Shown here: positions 1 through 7,902 of the stretch, in pieces
Position numbering within the stretch: position 1 is the first letter of the stretch
How the letters are laid out: every line of letters begins with the position of its first letter
From: an uncultured Terriglobales bacterium
GTDB lineage: Bacteria; Acidobacteriota; Terriglobia; Terriglobales; Acidobacteriaceae
Assembly (NCBI GenBank): GCA_955652395.1
Contig: CATPBJ010000066.1
Location: 1 to 41,811, forward strand
Direction: 5' to 3'
Length of the DNA stretch: 41,811 nucleotides
Notes under the pieces: model-generated
What the model saw: only the letters and a program-made list of their open reading frames with translations
The model's database searches: none
What the model was told of the DNA's origin: nothing
Program-made: the position numbers and the translations under genes

Positions 1-595
1 CCAGAAAGATCACCCATCCCAGCCAGTTGGAAACGATAAAGCCGGAAGCGATTGCAATGCCGTCGAAAAAAGTGTGGATGACCAGTCCCATGAGGACCGA
101 GTATCCCCGGTGACCATGGACGAACGCGTCCTTATGAGTTTCCTCGCCGAAATGGAAGTGCGGTGTAACCGTATGTTCAAACAGGTGAACCAGGAGATAT
201 CCCGCAAGGACGAGGATGGGGGCGCTCTTGCCGCGAAGCTCCAGGCTGGCGGGGAAAATCTCTACAATCGCGGTCGCCAGCATGAATCCCGCGCCCAGCG
301 CCACGAAGTACTTCAGGTAAGAACGGTCCCAGTTTTTCTGAACGATAATGGCGCCACCAAAAACGTTGGCCGCCGCTGCCGTGAGACCGAGCAGAATGCT
401 AAGGACGATGGGATGCATGCACGCGGGCGATGATACCAGTTCCTGGTTCCCACCCGCCTGCGCGGCCGGCCGTATGGCGCCGATTAAGCCATTCAATATT
501 TTTCCCAGCTCGGTCGCTTTGGCTGGTGCGGTAAACATCCATGAAAAGTCCATCGCCTTTTGCCAGGCGATCAGGTCCCGGTATGACTGCCCCAT
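1..595 (-). CDS. ZIP-family metal transporter (partial), fused to a four-helix-bundle remnant
   Basis: The frame is open from an ATG at 595 to the window edge (198 codons visible, C-terminus missing). From about residue 60 it reads as a ZIP-family divalent metal permease. It has an N-terminal membrane segment starting MHPIVLSILLGLT, a second hydrophobic segment, a His-rich loop (HLFEHTVTPHFHFGEETH) and the metal-site helix IHTFFDGIAIASGF, which matches the HxxxD/EG signature of ZIP helix IV. Such proteins move Zn, Fe or Mn into the cytoplasm. The start at 595 is chosen because an SD-like GAGAGG lies about 9 nt upstream, while the internal ATG at 418, the expected ZIP start, has none. Residues 1-59 are not ZIP-like and are listed separately. 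Family assignment is confident; metal specificity cannot be told. Confidence 0.75.
   Translation of the reverse strand, partial: MGQSYRDLIAWQKAMDFSWMFTAPAKATELGKILNGLIGAIRPAAQAGGNQELVSSPACMHPIVLSILLGLTAAAANVFGGAIIVQKNWDRSYLKYFVALGAGFMLATAIVEIFPASLELRGKSAPILVLAGYLLVHLFEHTVTPHFHFGEETHKDAFVHGHRGYSVLMGLVIHTFFDGIAIASGFIVSNWLGWVIFL
419..595 (-). pseudogene. Internally deleted four-helix-bundle (S23/IVP-type) protein, in frame with the ZIP gene
   Basis: The first 59 codons of the ZIP reading frame look like the two ends of a four-helix-bundle protein (Pfam 23S_rRNA_IVP type) joined together. The start SYRDLIAWQKAMD is the family's N-terminal signature. About ten residues later TELGKILNGLIGAI matches its usual C-terminus. 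The middle of the usual about 120-residue protein, with the QLRRAAVS / SNIAEG region, is absent. The frame then runs without a stop into the transporter. So this is a gene remnant whose start codon and ribosome binding site may now serve the ZIP gene. The family identification is from recall of the motif. Confidence 0.6.
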
Positions 596-745
596 AGAGT
601 AATCCTCTCGGGAGCAATCATGACAATGTCCACTCGGGAAAGATGTGACATGTGAACACTCTAGAAACCGGGAACCGCGAACTGCTTTTACTAGTTCTCA
701 GTTCTTGGTTTTTAGTTCTCCGTTTCAAAACGGTAAGATACGCCT
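596..745. other. Intergenic spacer with short AGTTCTC-type repeats
   Basis: No gene is seen here. Positions about 660-722 hold a run of near-repeats of the words GAACT / AGTTCTC / AGTTCTTGG in both orientations. The same kind of low-complexity word recurs in other spacers of this window. ychF ends at 746 and is transcribed in the same direction. Confidence 0.5.
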
Positions 746-1831
746 TCACCCGCTATGCCGGATGTGCATCACATCGCCATCGTGCACGATGTAGTCTTTG
801 CCTTCGAGTCGCAGCGTGCCTTTAGCGCGAGCATGGGCTTCGGAGCCGGCTTCGAGCAACTGGTCCCAGCGAATGGTTTCCGCACGAATGAAGTGCTTCT
901 CCAGATCAGAGTGGATGGCTCCGGCAGCTTCCACCGCACGGGTACGGACGGGAATCGTCCAGGCGCGGCACTCGTCTTCGCCGGCGGTGAAAAAGGAGAT
1001 AAGTCCCAGCAGGGTGTACGTAGTTCGAATCAGGCGGACCAGCCCACTCTCTCTCAGACCATAGCTGCCCAGGAACTCGGCTGCATCCGCGTCACTCATT
1101 TCCGCGAGTTCCGCTTCCACTTTTCCGCAGATCGCCGATGCCGACGCGTTGGGGCGCGAGGCCACCTGACTCAGGTTGTACTTGCCGATCGCATTCTCGA
1201 GGTCGTTGCCTAACTCCGTGCTCTCGCCGACGTTGAGGACGTACAGAATCGGCTTCTCGCTCAGGAACATAAAGCCGCGCAACCGCTTCTTGTCCTCCGG
1301 TGTCATTTCCATTTCGCGCAGTGGCAGCTCGGTTCCGAGATGAGTGTTGGCTCGTTTCAGGAGATCAAATTCTTTTTCGAGGTCAGGAGTGCGCATCTTC
1401 TTCAGGTCTTTTTCCAGGCGCTCCAGTCGTTTTTCTATCTGTCCCAGATCGCTGACCATCAAATCGAAATCAACGTTCTTGATGTCGCGGAGCGGATCTA
1501 CGGGCCCGACATGCGGGATGGAGGGATCATCAAAGGCGCGAACCACATGGGCCAGCGCGTCCACATTGCGCAGGTGGCCAACGTAGGCACTCTCCTTGAG
1601 AGCTTCCTGGCCGATGGCGCCCACGTCCACATATTCGACGGACGCGTGGGTGAGCTTCTTCGGGTTGTAAAGCGCCGCCAGGCGGTCAAGACGCTCGTCC
1701 GGTACTTTGGCCACCCCGATGTGGGCTTCGCGCGGGTTGGCGTATGCCTGATCGGAAAGATGCGCCTTGGTCAGAATTCGAAACAGAGAGGTCTTGCCTA
1801 CCTGAGGCAGGCCAATAATGCCAGTTTTCAT
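746..1831 (-). CDS. ychF: Redox-regulated ATPase YchF (OLA1-type P-loop protein)
   Basis: 361 residues, the usual family length. The P-loop GLPQVGKTS is at residues 7-15 and the G4-position motif is NVGE (200-203) instead of NKxD, which is the hallmark of the ATP-preferring YchF/OLA1 branch of Obg-like proteins. A helical coiled-coil insert (about 128-160, IEKRLERLEKDLKK) follows the G3 region, and the C-terminal TGS domain ends with RLEGKDYIVHDGDVMHIR. Homologues bind ribosomes and ATP and affect the response to oxidative stress. The G3 region reads DVGAIG instead of the commoner DIAGLV, a modest divergence. The gene sits in the same orientation as the DUF4149 gene 28 bp upstream. Confidence 0.95.
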   Translation of the reverse strand: MKTGIIGLPQVGKTSLFRILTKAHLSDQAYANPREAHIGVAKVPDERLDRLAALYNPKKLTHASVEYVDVGAIGQEALKESAYVGHLRNVDALAHVVRAFDDPSIPHVGPVDPLRDIKNVDFDLMVSDLGQIEKRLERLEKDLKKMRTPDLEKEFDLLKRANTHLGTELPLREMEMTPEDKKRLRGFMFLSEKPILYVLNVGESTELGNDLENAIGKYNLSQVASRPNASASAICGKVEAELAEMSDADAAEFLGSYGLRESGLVRLIRTTYTLLGLISFFTAGEDECRAWTIPVRTRAVEAAGAIHSDLEKHFIRAETIRWDQLLEAGSEAHARAKGTLRLEGKDYIVHDGDVMHIRHSG

Positions 1832-1859
1832 AGGGACAGGAAGATGATAACAGCCAGGT

Positions 1860-2333
1860 TCAAACTAACGACCGCGCGGTCAGGTAAGCAACCACGACGC
1901 CAAGCAACAGGACTCCGCTCTCAACTCGGGTAGACCATTGATGCAACGCGTCGAATTGCACACGAGCGGGACTCTCAGCCGGCGCAGCATCGACCCCTCC
2001 CATCGAAGCCCGGATCGCATCCATGCGCGGAATAATGCCGAACTGCGAAATCAGCGTAAGCAGAAGCATCAGGCAGATAAGCACATTTCGTGGCGCGAAC
2101 GCACGGGCAACGCCGTTGCTCAACCGGCTGAATAGCAGCGAACTGGCCAGAAAGACAACTGCCGAGATCATGCCCATCCAATGCAGAATTCCCAACGACC
2201 GCCCCACCACCAACCCTGCCAGATGTCGCGCGGGCAGTACCGAGAATGCAGTCTGCGCAACCACCGGAAAAAATATCAGCCCGCCCAGCCAGACAATGAG
2301 AGAGAGCAGCATGAGGAAGCGAAGAAATGACAT
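1860..2333 (-). CDS. DUF4149 (TMEM205-like) integral membrane protein
   Basis: 157 residues with four predicted membrane segments: about 5-25 (MLLSLIVWLGGLIFFPVVA), 45-68, 84-103 and a C-terminal one (VLLLGVVVAYL). The layout, the GGLIFFPVVAQ start and the C-terminal LHQWSTRVESGVLLLG match the DUF4149/TMEM205 family, whose function is unknown. The start ATG directly precedes the first membrane helix. The gene lies 28 bp upstream of ychF on the same strand and may be co-transcribed with it. Confidence 0.8.
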   Translation of the reverse strand: MSFLRFLMLLSLIVWLGGLIFFPVVAQTAFSVLPARHLAGLVVGRSLGILHWMGMISAVVFLASSLLFSRLSNGVARAFAPRNVLICLMLLLTLISQFGIIPRMDAIRASMGGVDAAPAESPARVQFDALHQWSTRVESGVLLLGVVVAYLTARSLV

Positions 2334-2438
2334 GACGGATGGTTATTATGACCGCCGGAAGGATCGAAAGCTAGGGCCCAACCCTGAGAATTGAGAACTT
2401 GCAACCGATGACTGGTGTTAGTCCTCTGAGCAATCGCC

Positions 2439-3398
2439 CTACACCGGCACCCGTACGCTTTCCACGATTTCGTGAATCACCTGCTCAGCCTGCTCAGATT
2501 TCTTCCGAGTAGAAGCGTAGCGGCCATTCACCGCAACGCGGTGGGCAAACACTGCAACCACCAGCGGCTTGAAATCTTCCGGGACACAGAAATTGCGGCC
2601 ATCCAGAAAGGCCATCGCCTGCCCGGCGCGGTAGAGCATCTGCGAACCGCGAGGCGAGACGCCCAGCGAGAGTTGCTCGGAGTCCCGGGTAGCGCGGACA
2701 ATGGCAAGAACGTAGCCGACCAGTGAATCATCTACTCTCACCTGGGCAACAACCTGCTGCATTTCGAGCACATCGGCGCCGGTCAGTACCGGCTCCAGGA
2801 GCTCCAATTGTGCGGTTCCGGCCTCAGAGCGCAGGATGTCGCGCTCCGAATCGCCATCGGGATATCCCATTCGCAGCCGCATGAGGAAGCGATCCAGTTG
2901 CGACTCGGGCAAAGGATAAGTTCCGTGGTGCTCGACCGGGTTTTGGGTGGCGATCACCAGAAATGGCTGGGGCAGCGAGTAGGAATGCGCATCCACCGTG
3001 ACCTGGCCTTCGTTCATGGCCTCGAGCAGCGCGGATTGGGTCTTGGGAGTGGTGCGGTTGATCTCGTCGGCCAGCAGGACGTTGGTGAAAATCGGTCCGC
3101 GCTTAAACTCAAACTGTTGCTCAAGGGCAGAGTAGATCGAGATGCCAAGAACATCGGCTGGCAGCATGTCGCTGGTGAACTGCACGCGCTGAAAGCCGCA
3201 GTCGATGGCCCGCGCCAGCGCCTGGCCGAGAGTCGTCTTACCCACGCCCGGAACGCCTTCGATGAGCAAGTGGCCGCGAGCCAGCACCGAGACCAGCGCG
3301 AGGCGGATAACGTCATCCTTGCCGCGGATCACCTTGCGGAGAGCATTTTCCAGCTGCGTCGCACGATGGGAGACGGCAATTGCGGTGTCAGGCGACAT
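2439..3398 (-). CDS. MoxR-family AAA+ ATPase
   Basis: 319 residues. Walker A is GVPGVGKT (48-55) and Walker B is VLLADEI (107-113), followed by NRTTPKTQSALLEAMNEG and the sensor-1 stretch FLVIATQNPVEHHGTYPLPE. This is the MoxR signature (AAA_3 domain plus AAA lid). MoxR proteins act as chaperone-like ATPases, typically with VWA and DUF58 proteins encoded next door. Here no DUF58, VWA or transglutaminase gene follows: the next genes are a DUF4149 protein and htpX. It therefore appears as an orphan and its client cannot be inferred. Confidence 0.92.
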   Translation of the reverse strand: MSPDTAIAVSHRATQLENALRKVIRGKDDVIRLALVSVLARGHLLIEGVPGVGKTTLGQALARAIDCGFQRVQFTSDMLPADVLGISIYSALEQQFEFKRGPIFTNVLLADEINRTTPKTQSALLEAMNEGQVTVDAHSYSLPQPFLVIATQNPVEHHGTYPLPESQLDRFLMRLRMGYPDGDSERDILRSEAGTAQLELLEPVLTGADVLEMQQVVAQVRVDDSLVGYVLAIVRATRDSEQLSLGVSPRGSQMLYRAGQAMAFLDGRNFCVPEDFKPLVVAVFAHRVAVNGRYASTRKKSEQAEQVIHEIVESVRVPV

Positions 3399-3560
3399 CG
3401 AGAAATTTTACTATGTGCTTTCAGTCGTTGAGACAGGTAGACGAGTTACGAACGTCACTGGACGGCGGACCACGGATGCCAGACCTCGGCGACCCGGCGT
3501 ACGTCACAGACCAAGGGTTTGACCAGGGCGAGGTCCGACGTCTGAGGTTTGACGTCCGCT

Positions 3561-4406
3561 TTACTGCATAAACTCCGCCGGCCTTCCGGTCAGCCGCTCA
3601 ATACGCTTGGCGATCGGGGGGTGCGTGGAAAACAGGTTCCCAAAATTCATTCCCAACAGCGGCTGGATGATGAACAAGTGTGCCGTTGAAGGCGTTCCCA
3701 TCATGGGCACTCGACGCGAATAGGCATCGAGCTTGGCTAATGCACTGGCCAGAGCGTAGGGATTGCCTGTAAAGTGCGCACCGGTTTCGTCAGCTGCGTA
3801 TTCCCGTGAACGTGAGACCGCCATCTGGATGAGCATGGCAGCGATTGGCGCCAGGATCAGCATAAGGAGACCGCCCATGCCGCCGCCGCGACGATCATCG
3901 CGATCGCCCATCCCACCGAAGTAGGCACCGTAGCGGAGCCACGTAATCGCACCGGCAATGGTGGCGGCCACTGAGCTGATCAGAATGTCGCGGTTATTTA
4001 CGTGTCCCAGTTCATGGGCCAGCACGCCTTCAAGTTCCTCATCATTCAGAAGGTTCAGGATGCCCTCGGTGACCGCGACCGAAGCATGCTTCGGATTGCG
4101 TCCGGTGGCGAAGGCGTTCGGCGAATCCGTCGGGATGACGTAAATCTTTGGCATGGGCAAGCCGATTTTCTGAGTCAACCGCTCGACCACGTTGTAGACG
4201 CGGGGCAACTGCTCTGGGGTCACCGCTTGAGCGCGGTAAGTCCGGAGCGCGATCTTATCGGAAAAGAAGTAGGCGACGAAGTTCGTCACCACGGCAATGC
4301 CCAAAGCCAGCAGCATTCCGTTCGGTCCGCCTAACGCGCGGCCCACAATCATCAGCAACAGCGTCAGCGCTGTAAGAAGAAACGCGGTTTTGAATGTATT
4401 TCCCAT
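3561..4406 (-). CDS. htpX: Membrane zinc metalloprotease HtpX (M48B)
   Basis: 281 residues. Two N-terminal membrane helices (about 7-23 and 29-47) precede the catalytic domain. The zinc-binding HELGH is at residues 131-135, and the third zinc ligand lies in [12 protein letters not shown] second hydrophobic pair (about 150-190) includes a Gly/Asp-rich [15 protein letters not shown] linker. HtpX degrades misfolded inner-membrane proteins alongside FtsH, with its active site in the cytoplasm. The [18 protein letters not shown] substrate-loop region is conserved (here [14 protein letters not shown]). A GGTGAG about 10 nt upstream supports the start. It stands alone between spacers. Confidence 0.95.
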   Translation of the reverse strand: MGNTFKTAFLLTALTLLLMIVGRALGGPNGMLLALGIAVVTNFVAYFFSDKIALRTYRAQAVTPEQLPRVYNVVERLTQKIGLPMPKIYVIPTDSPNAFATGRNPKHASVAVTEGILNLLNDEELEGVLAHELGHVNNRDILISSVAATIAGAITWLRYGAYFGGMGDRDDRRGGGMGGLLMLILAPIAAMLIQMAVSRSREYAADETGAHFTGNPYALASALAKLDAYSRRVPMMGTPSTAHLFIIQPLLGMNFGNLFSTHPPIAKRIERLTGRPAEFMQ

Positions 4407-4709
4407 AACATTTGATACTCACCATATTAGATGGTGTGGCGCAGAAAGGGATGCACCACCGACCCATGTGGGCGCGAACGCCCCGCTCGTGCTTTTTCAA
4501 TCACCACGGAGCACGTGGAGACAGTCGCCCCCGGCTGTCGGGTCGAGCGCAGCTCGACTGGGGTTTTGCCAGCTGCATGGCGGAGCACAACTCGACAGCG
4601 TCTGCCGGCGACAATAGCGGAGCTTTGCTCCGCCGGACAGCCGGGGGCGCTGTCCCCACGTGGCCTCTGCCGGTCGCCGCACGAGCGGGACGCTCGCGCC
4701 TGCATAATT
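4407..4709. other. 303-bp spacer filled by a head-to-head pair of palindromic repeats
   Basis: No convincing gene lies between htpX and the M28 peptidase. The space is occupied by the inverted repeat pair at 4511-4673, described separately, and by about 100 bp next to htpX in which nothing was recognised. Confidence 0.6.
4511..4673. repeat. Two inverted copies of the tandem-hairpin repeat
   Basis: The left copy starts CACGTGGAGACAGTCGCC, continues with CCCGGCTGTC and ends with the hairpin GTCGAGC-gca-GCTCGAC at 4542-4558. The right copy, read on the minus strand, starts CCACGTGGGGACAGCGCC, continues with CCCGGCTGTCC and has the hairpin GCGGAGC-aaa-GCTCCGC at 4617-4633. The two copies face each other across about 60 bp. 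Each copy has the plan seen elsewhere in the window: a G-rich start, a first hairpin, then a 7-bp hairpin with a 3-nt loop. Confidence 0.75.
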
Positions 4710-6176
4710 CTATCTGGGTAAAGGATCAGGCATCGCAGCCAGCGCATACCCCATGACCGCCATCGCGGTCGCATTCTCGCGCAGTTCCTGAGGAACAATC
4801 TTGTCCAGCGTGTCGGCGGCGGTGTGGTGGTAGTTGAAGTACGTTCGGCCATCCTGCAGCAGGCCGAAAGCGGGAACTCCCTGCTTGGCTAGAGGCTCGA
4901 TATCAGCTTCCGGGCTGTCACTGCTTAGCAGGATGAGGTTTGCACCGATAGGTTGAAGCACATCCAGCACGGGTTGCAGCCGGGCCACGGCCTCGCGGCT
5001 GATCTTGGCCCGGAATCCCATGGGATGCGAGGCGCCAAGGTCACTTTCGATCGCAGCCACATGCTGGCTGATCTCCGCGGCATGCGCCTTGGCATATTCC
5101 GCATGGCCGCGACCCAGATTTTCTTCGTCGATCCAGGCGATCACCCTCAGGGTCCGCTTCGGACGCAGATGCCGCTGCTGCATCAGTTGCGCGGTCTCCA
5201 TAGCGACAGCCACTCCGGCCGCGTCGTCAAGTGCACCGGTTCCGAGGTCCCAGGAGTCGAGGTGGCCGGAAACAATCACCACCTGCTCCGGATGCTCGGA
5301 GCCTTTCAAGTCTCCCACAACATTGAAAGTTCTCACTTCTTCCGCGGTTTGAGAAGTCAAAATGGCGTGCATGCGCACCTTGCCTTGAGACGCCAGATGA
5401 ACAATCAGGTCGGCGTCTTCGCTGGTCACAGCTCCTGCCGGAATGTCAGCGGCTTTGCTTCCGCCGGTATGCGGCAAGCGATACTCGACCCCTCCGACCG
5501 ACCTGACCAGCGAAGCCACAGCGCCCAGTTCGGCGGCCCTTTTCGCTCCCGTAGCACGGTAAACGACCGCCTCGTTGTAAGCTTCCCCGGCGTAGCCGTT
5601 GACCGCCTTCTGCTGGTCGAAGGCCATGTTGAACAGAACGATTTTGCCTGCCACGTTCTGCCGCCCCAGACGATCCAGATCGGCAAAACTATTGGCCACG
5701 ATGACCTCCGCCGTGATTCCCTCCGCTGGTGTGGGATAATTTCCGCCTAGCGCGGTCAGCACAATTTTTTGCGTGGTTCCCTGGACTTGTCCCGGATACT
5801 CCACCAGTTCGGCGGATTCGGCCCGGCGTATCCAGTGTCGAGCCTGCACCGGCTCCAGGCGCACCTCCAGACCGAGTTTGCGCATCTCTGCGGCGACATA
5901 TTCGATGGCGGCCTGGGCTTGCGGAGATCCCGCCGGGCGCGGCCCGATATTCTCAGTCAGATGCGCTACTTGCCGGTAGGCATAGTCGTCCGTCAAAGCA
6001 GCGTTGCGGATTGCCGCCAGCTCCTGCAGCAGCGACGCCGGCAAGGGCGGCGGGGACGGCGCCGGTGGCCGCTCGTATTCGGAATCGGCGCGAGGCCTGG
6101 GTTTCTGCGCGAGCCCAGATGCGGTGATCAGCGCGGAAAGCAACAGCAGGCAGCTCACACTTCGCAGGTCGATCAA
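4710..6176 (-). CDS. Exported M28-family zinc aminopeptidase/carboxypeptidase
   Basis: About 488 residues from a TTG at 6176. That start has GAGGTG 8 nt upstream and is followed at once by a signal peptide (SVSCLLLLSALITASGLAQ) and a Pro-rich linker. A longer reading from 6314 would run 46 codons through a dispersed repeat and overlap the upstream gene, so it is rejected. The M28 metal site is visible: HLDSWDLGTGALDDAAG (His and bridging Asp), WIDEENLGRG (catalytic Glu pair) and YHHTAADT (last His). A PA-like region (IVLFNMAFDQQ) lies between the N-terminus and the catalytic core. Such enzymes remove terminal residues or dipeptides outside the membrane. It follows two exported TldD-family genes, which suggests shared work on extracellular peptides. 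Confidence 0.88.
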   Translation of the reverse strand: MIDLRSVSCLLLLSALITASGLAQKPRPRADSEYERPPAPSPPPLPASLLQELAAIRNAALTDDYAYRQVAHLTENIGPRPAGSPQAQAAIEYVAAEMRKLGLEVRLEPVQARHWIRRAESAELVEYPGQVQGTTQKIVLTALGGNYPTPAEGITAEVIVANSFADLDRLGRQNVAGKIVLFNMAFDQQKAVNGYAGEAYNEAVVYRATGAKRAAELGAVASLVRSVGGVEYRLPHTGGSKAADIPAGAVTSEDADLIVHLASQGKVRMHAILTSQTAEEVRTFNVVGDLKGSEHPEQVVIVSGHLDSWDLGTGALDDAAGVAVAMETAQLMQQRHLRPKRTLRVIAWIDEENLGRGHAEYAKAHAAEISQHVAAIESDLGASHPMGFRAKISREAVARLQPVLDVLQPIGANLILLSSDSPEADIEPLAKQGVPAFGLLQDGRTYFNYHHTAADTLDKIVPQELRENATAMAVMGYALAAMPDPLPR

Positions 6177-6188
6177 GAAGCACCTCAG

Positions 6189-6258
6189 TGCAGATTTGCG
6201 AGACGCACGAGCGTGGCCTGCCCTGAGCGAAGTCGAAGGGACGCTGGCGCCTACATGA
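6189..6258. repeat. Dispersed repeat copy (GCGAAGTCGAAGGGACG type)
   Basis: This 70-bp spacer copy contains GGCCTGCCCTGAGCGAAGTC, then GAAGGGACGCTGGCGCC. The same word string recurs, interrupted, at 24661-24795 and in altered form at 35271-35337. It lies between the stop of the TldE-like gene (6262) and the TTG start of the M28 gene (6176). Translated from the far-upstream ATG it would encode HVGASVPSTSL, resembling the HVG...-type peptides encoded by the insertions in selD and mnmG. Confidence 0.6.
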
Positions 6259-6261
6259 AGC

Positions 6262-7902
6262 TTACTCGGTTCCGGCGGGCGGCGGATATTCCGGCAGCTT
6301 ATGCTTGGCAACATCGCCGCGCTTCACTTCCAGTTCATCGAAGAGCAAAGCCGGACTCACTACACTCTGCGGGATGGGATCAAGCCGGTCTTCCGAGTCG
6401 AATTCCTTGCCCGCGGCCACGATATCGTTGCGCAATGCACGCGTGTCCAGGTCGCCAAACACCGCTCCTCGCACCAGTTCCTCGTGTCCGTCTTTGGTTG
6501 AGACGCGGTAGAGCAGTCGCGGGGTCAGGCGTGGCCCCAGGGTCTCGACGAAATATCCATACGGCAGGTTGCGCTGCTGGCAGGCCTCGATCAATTTCTT
6601 TTTAAGTTCATGCGTGCTGAGAGCATCGGAGGACTGGACGATCAGGTTACCCAGACTTGAGGTCGGCGGTCCCGCGACCGACGCTCGGCCGTGGCCGTTG
6701 GAGCTGGGGAAATCCCGTATGGGTTCGCGGCTCAACAGATAACTCACCAGCCCTCCCTTCTCGATGAGTGCGACGCGGCTGGGCTTGACGCCTTCGTCAT
6801 CAACCTCATAGTTGCCCAGCAGGGTGCGACCGGCGAAAGTGGTGAGCGTGGGATCGTCCACTACAGTAAGAAAATCGGGTAAGACCCGGCTCTTGTAGTT
6901 GTTGGCCCAGTCCCCGGTGGTGCGGGCGTTCTGGCCCAGCATCGGACGATTGCCCAGCAAGTTCGGGCCAACCAATTCAGACATCACGCCGGCGGCCGCA
7001 TCCGCAGAGAGCAGCACCGGGCCACGGTATTCTTCTTCGCTGACGGGTGCGTCGCGCAATTGCTTCAAACTGGTCAGCAGCTCACGGGTGCGCGACAACA
7101 CTTCTGCTTTCGCCGGCAGGTCCTTCATCTGCCGGACCTGGTAGGCATGCGAGCGATCCAACCGCATGCCGTCGGCCGCCTGGGTGTAGCCGCCGACATA
7201 AACCTGGTAAAAGCTGTCGCCGGTTCGGACCATCGCCCCTTCCGAGCTTACGAAATAGCGGTTGGTGACGGTGAAGCGTAGCGAAGCATTGAGCGACTGA
7301 ACTTGCGGATCGGTCTTATAAAGCCCGGAGGCCTCTTCCAGAGTCGCCAGCCAGGGTTCAGGAGAAAAATCCAGCCGTGCCAGGGGTACAACCAACTGGA
7401 CCGGCGATGCGTGGGCAAAGTCGTCCAGCTGCTGGTCCACGGAATACTTCTTAAGTTCCGCCTGCTTGGCGGTCAATGCCTCCGAGGCCGCCTTGTACGC
7501 CCGGTCGGTGCCCAGCCACAACTGGTGCCGTAGCCCAGTTTCGTCATCATCGAGAGGACCCACATCGACTACGCCTTCTCCTGGGCCGTAGTAACTGTCC
7601 TGCTTGTAGTCGCCCACTCGCACCACGATACGCAGCATGCGGACACGGGTTCGCAAGGAATTACGCACCGCGCCGAAGGCCGCCTCGGCCACGTACTGAT
7701 CGACGTCCGTCAGCCGGTAGTCAACGTAATAGGGCGCCTGCACGTCCGCCAGCTTGAGCTGGCTCTTGGAGCGTTGCATCTCTGCCAGCATGGCGCGCAG
7801 CACCGGATCCTGGGCAGAAGCTGAGTTTTGGGCCGGAAGTACGCCGGCGGTCGCGAGCGCCAACGCGGCTAGGAGCGCGAGCCTGTAAGGGGAACGGATC
7901 AT
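6262..7902 (-). CDS. Exported TldD/PmbA-family protein lacking the metal motif (TldE-like subunit)
   Basis: 546 residues with a signal peptide (MIRSPYRLALLAALALATAGVLPAQ). The TldD/PmbA (modulator of gyrase) fold is recognisable in the C-terminal two thirds: LPDFLTVVDDPTL, YEVDDEGVKPSRVALIEKGG, SREPIRDFPSSNGHGRAS and LVRGAVFGDLDTRALRNDI. At the place where its partner has FFHEVLGHRLEG it reads VMSELVGPNLLG, so the glutamate is kept but both zinc-ligand histidines are gone. This mirrors TldE/PmbA in the cytoplasmic TldD/TldE heterodimer, where only TldD carries HExxxH. Its ATG overlaps the TGA of the upstream gene by 4 bp (7899-7902), indicating translational coupling. Inference: inactive or structural half of a periplasmic or secreted heterodimeric protease. 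Confidence 0.85.
   Translation of the reverse strand: MIRSPYRLALLAALALATAGVLPAQNSASAQDPVLRAMLAEMQRSKSQLKLADVQAPYYVDYRLTDVDQYVAEAAFGAVRNSLRTRVRMLRIVVRVGDYKQDSYYGPGEGVVDVGPLDDDETGLRHQLWLGTDRAYKAASEALTAKQAELKKYSVDQQLDDFAHASPVQLVVPLARLDFSPEPWLATLEEASGLYKTDPQVQSLNASLRFTVTNRYFVSSEGAMVRTGDSFYQVYVGGYTQAADGMRLDRSHAYQVRQMKDLPAKAEVLSRTRELLTSLKQLRDAPVSEEEYRGPVLLSADAAAGVMSELVGPNLLGNRPMLGQNARTTGDWANNYKSRVLPDFLTVVDDPTLTTFAGRTLLGNYEVDDEGVKPSRVALIEKGGLVSYLLSREPIRDFPSSNGHGRASVAGPPTSSLGNLIVQSSDALSTHELKKKLIEACQQRNLPYGYFVETLGPRLTPRLLYRVSTKDGHEELVRGAVFGDLDTRALRNDIVAAGKEFDSEDRLDPIPQSVVSPALLFDELEVKRGDVAKHKLPEYPPPAGTE

Noticed and set aside
4511..4673. A CRISPR-like or terminator reading of the clustered palindromes
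   Set aside because: Copies are not regularly spaced with unique spacers, and no T-run follows the stems.
4427..4852. Minus-strand frame of 141 codons across the spacer after htpX
   Set aside because: It is made mainly of repeat translation (PAEQSSAIV and similar) and overlaps the end of the M28 gene in another frame.
4953..5750. 265-codon plus-strand frame opposite the M28 peptidase
   Set aside because: It is antisense to conserved catalytic motifs and carries no recognisable domain.
6177..6314. N-terminal extension of the M28 peptidase from an ATG at 6314
   Set aside because: It overlaps the upstream gene, translates a dispersed repeat and would hide the signal peptide; TTG 6176 has a good ribosome site.
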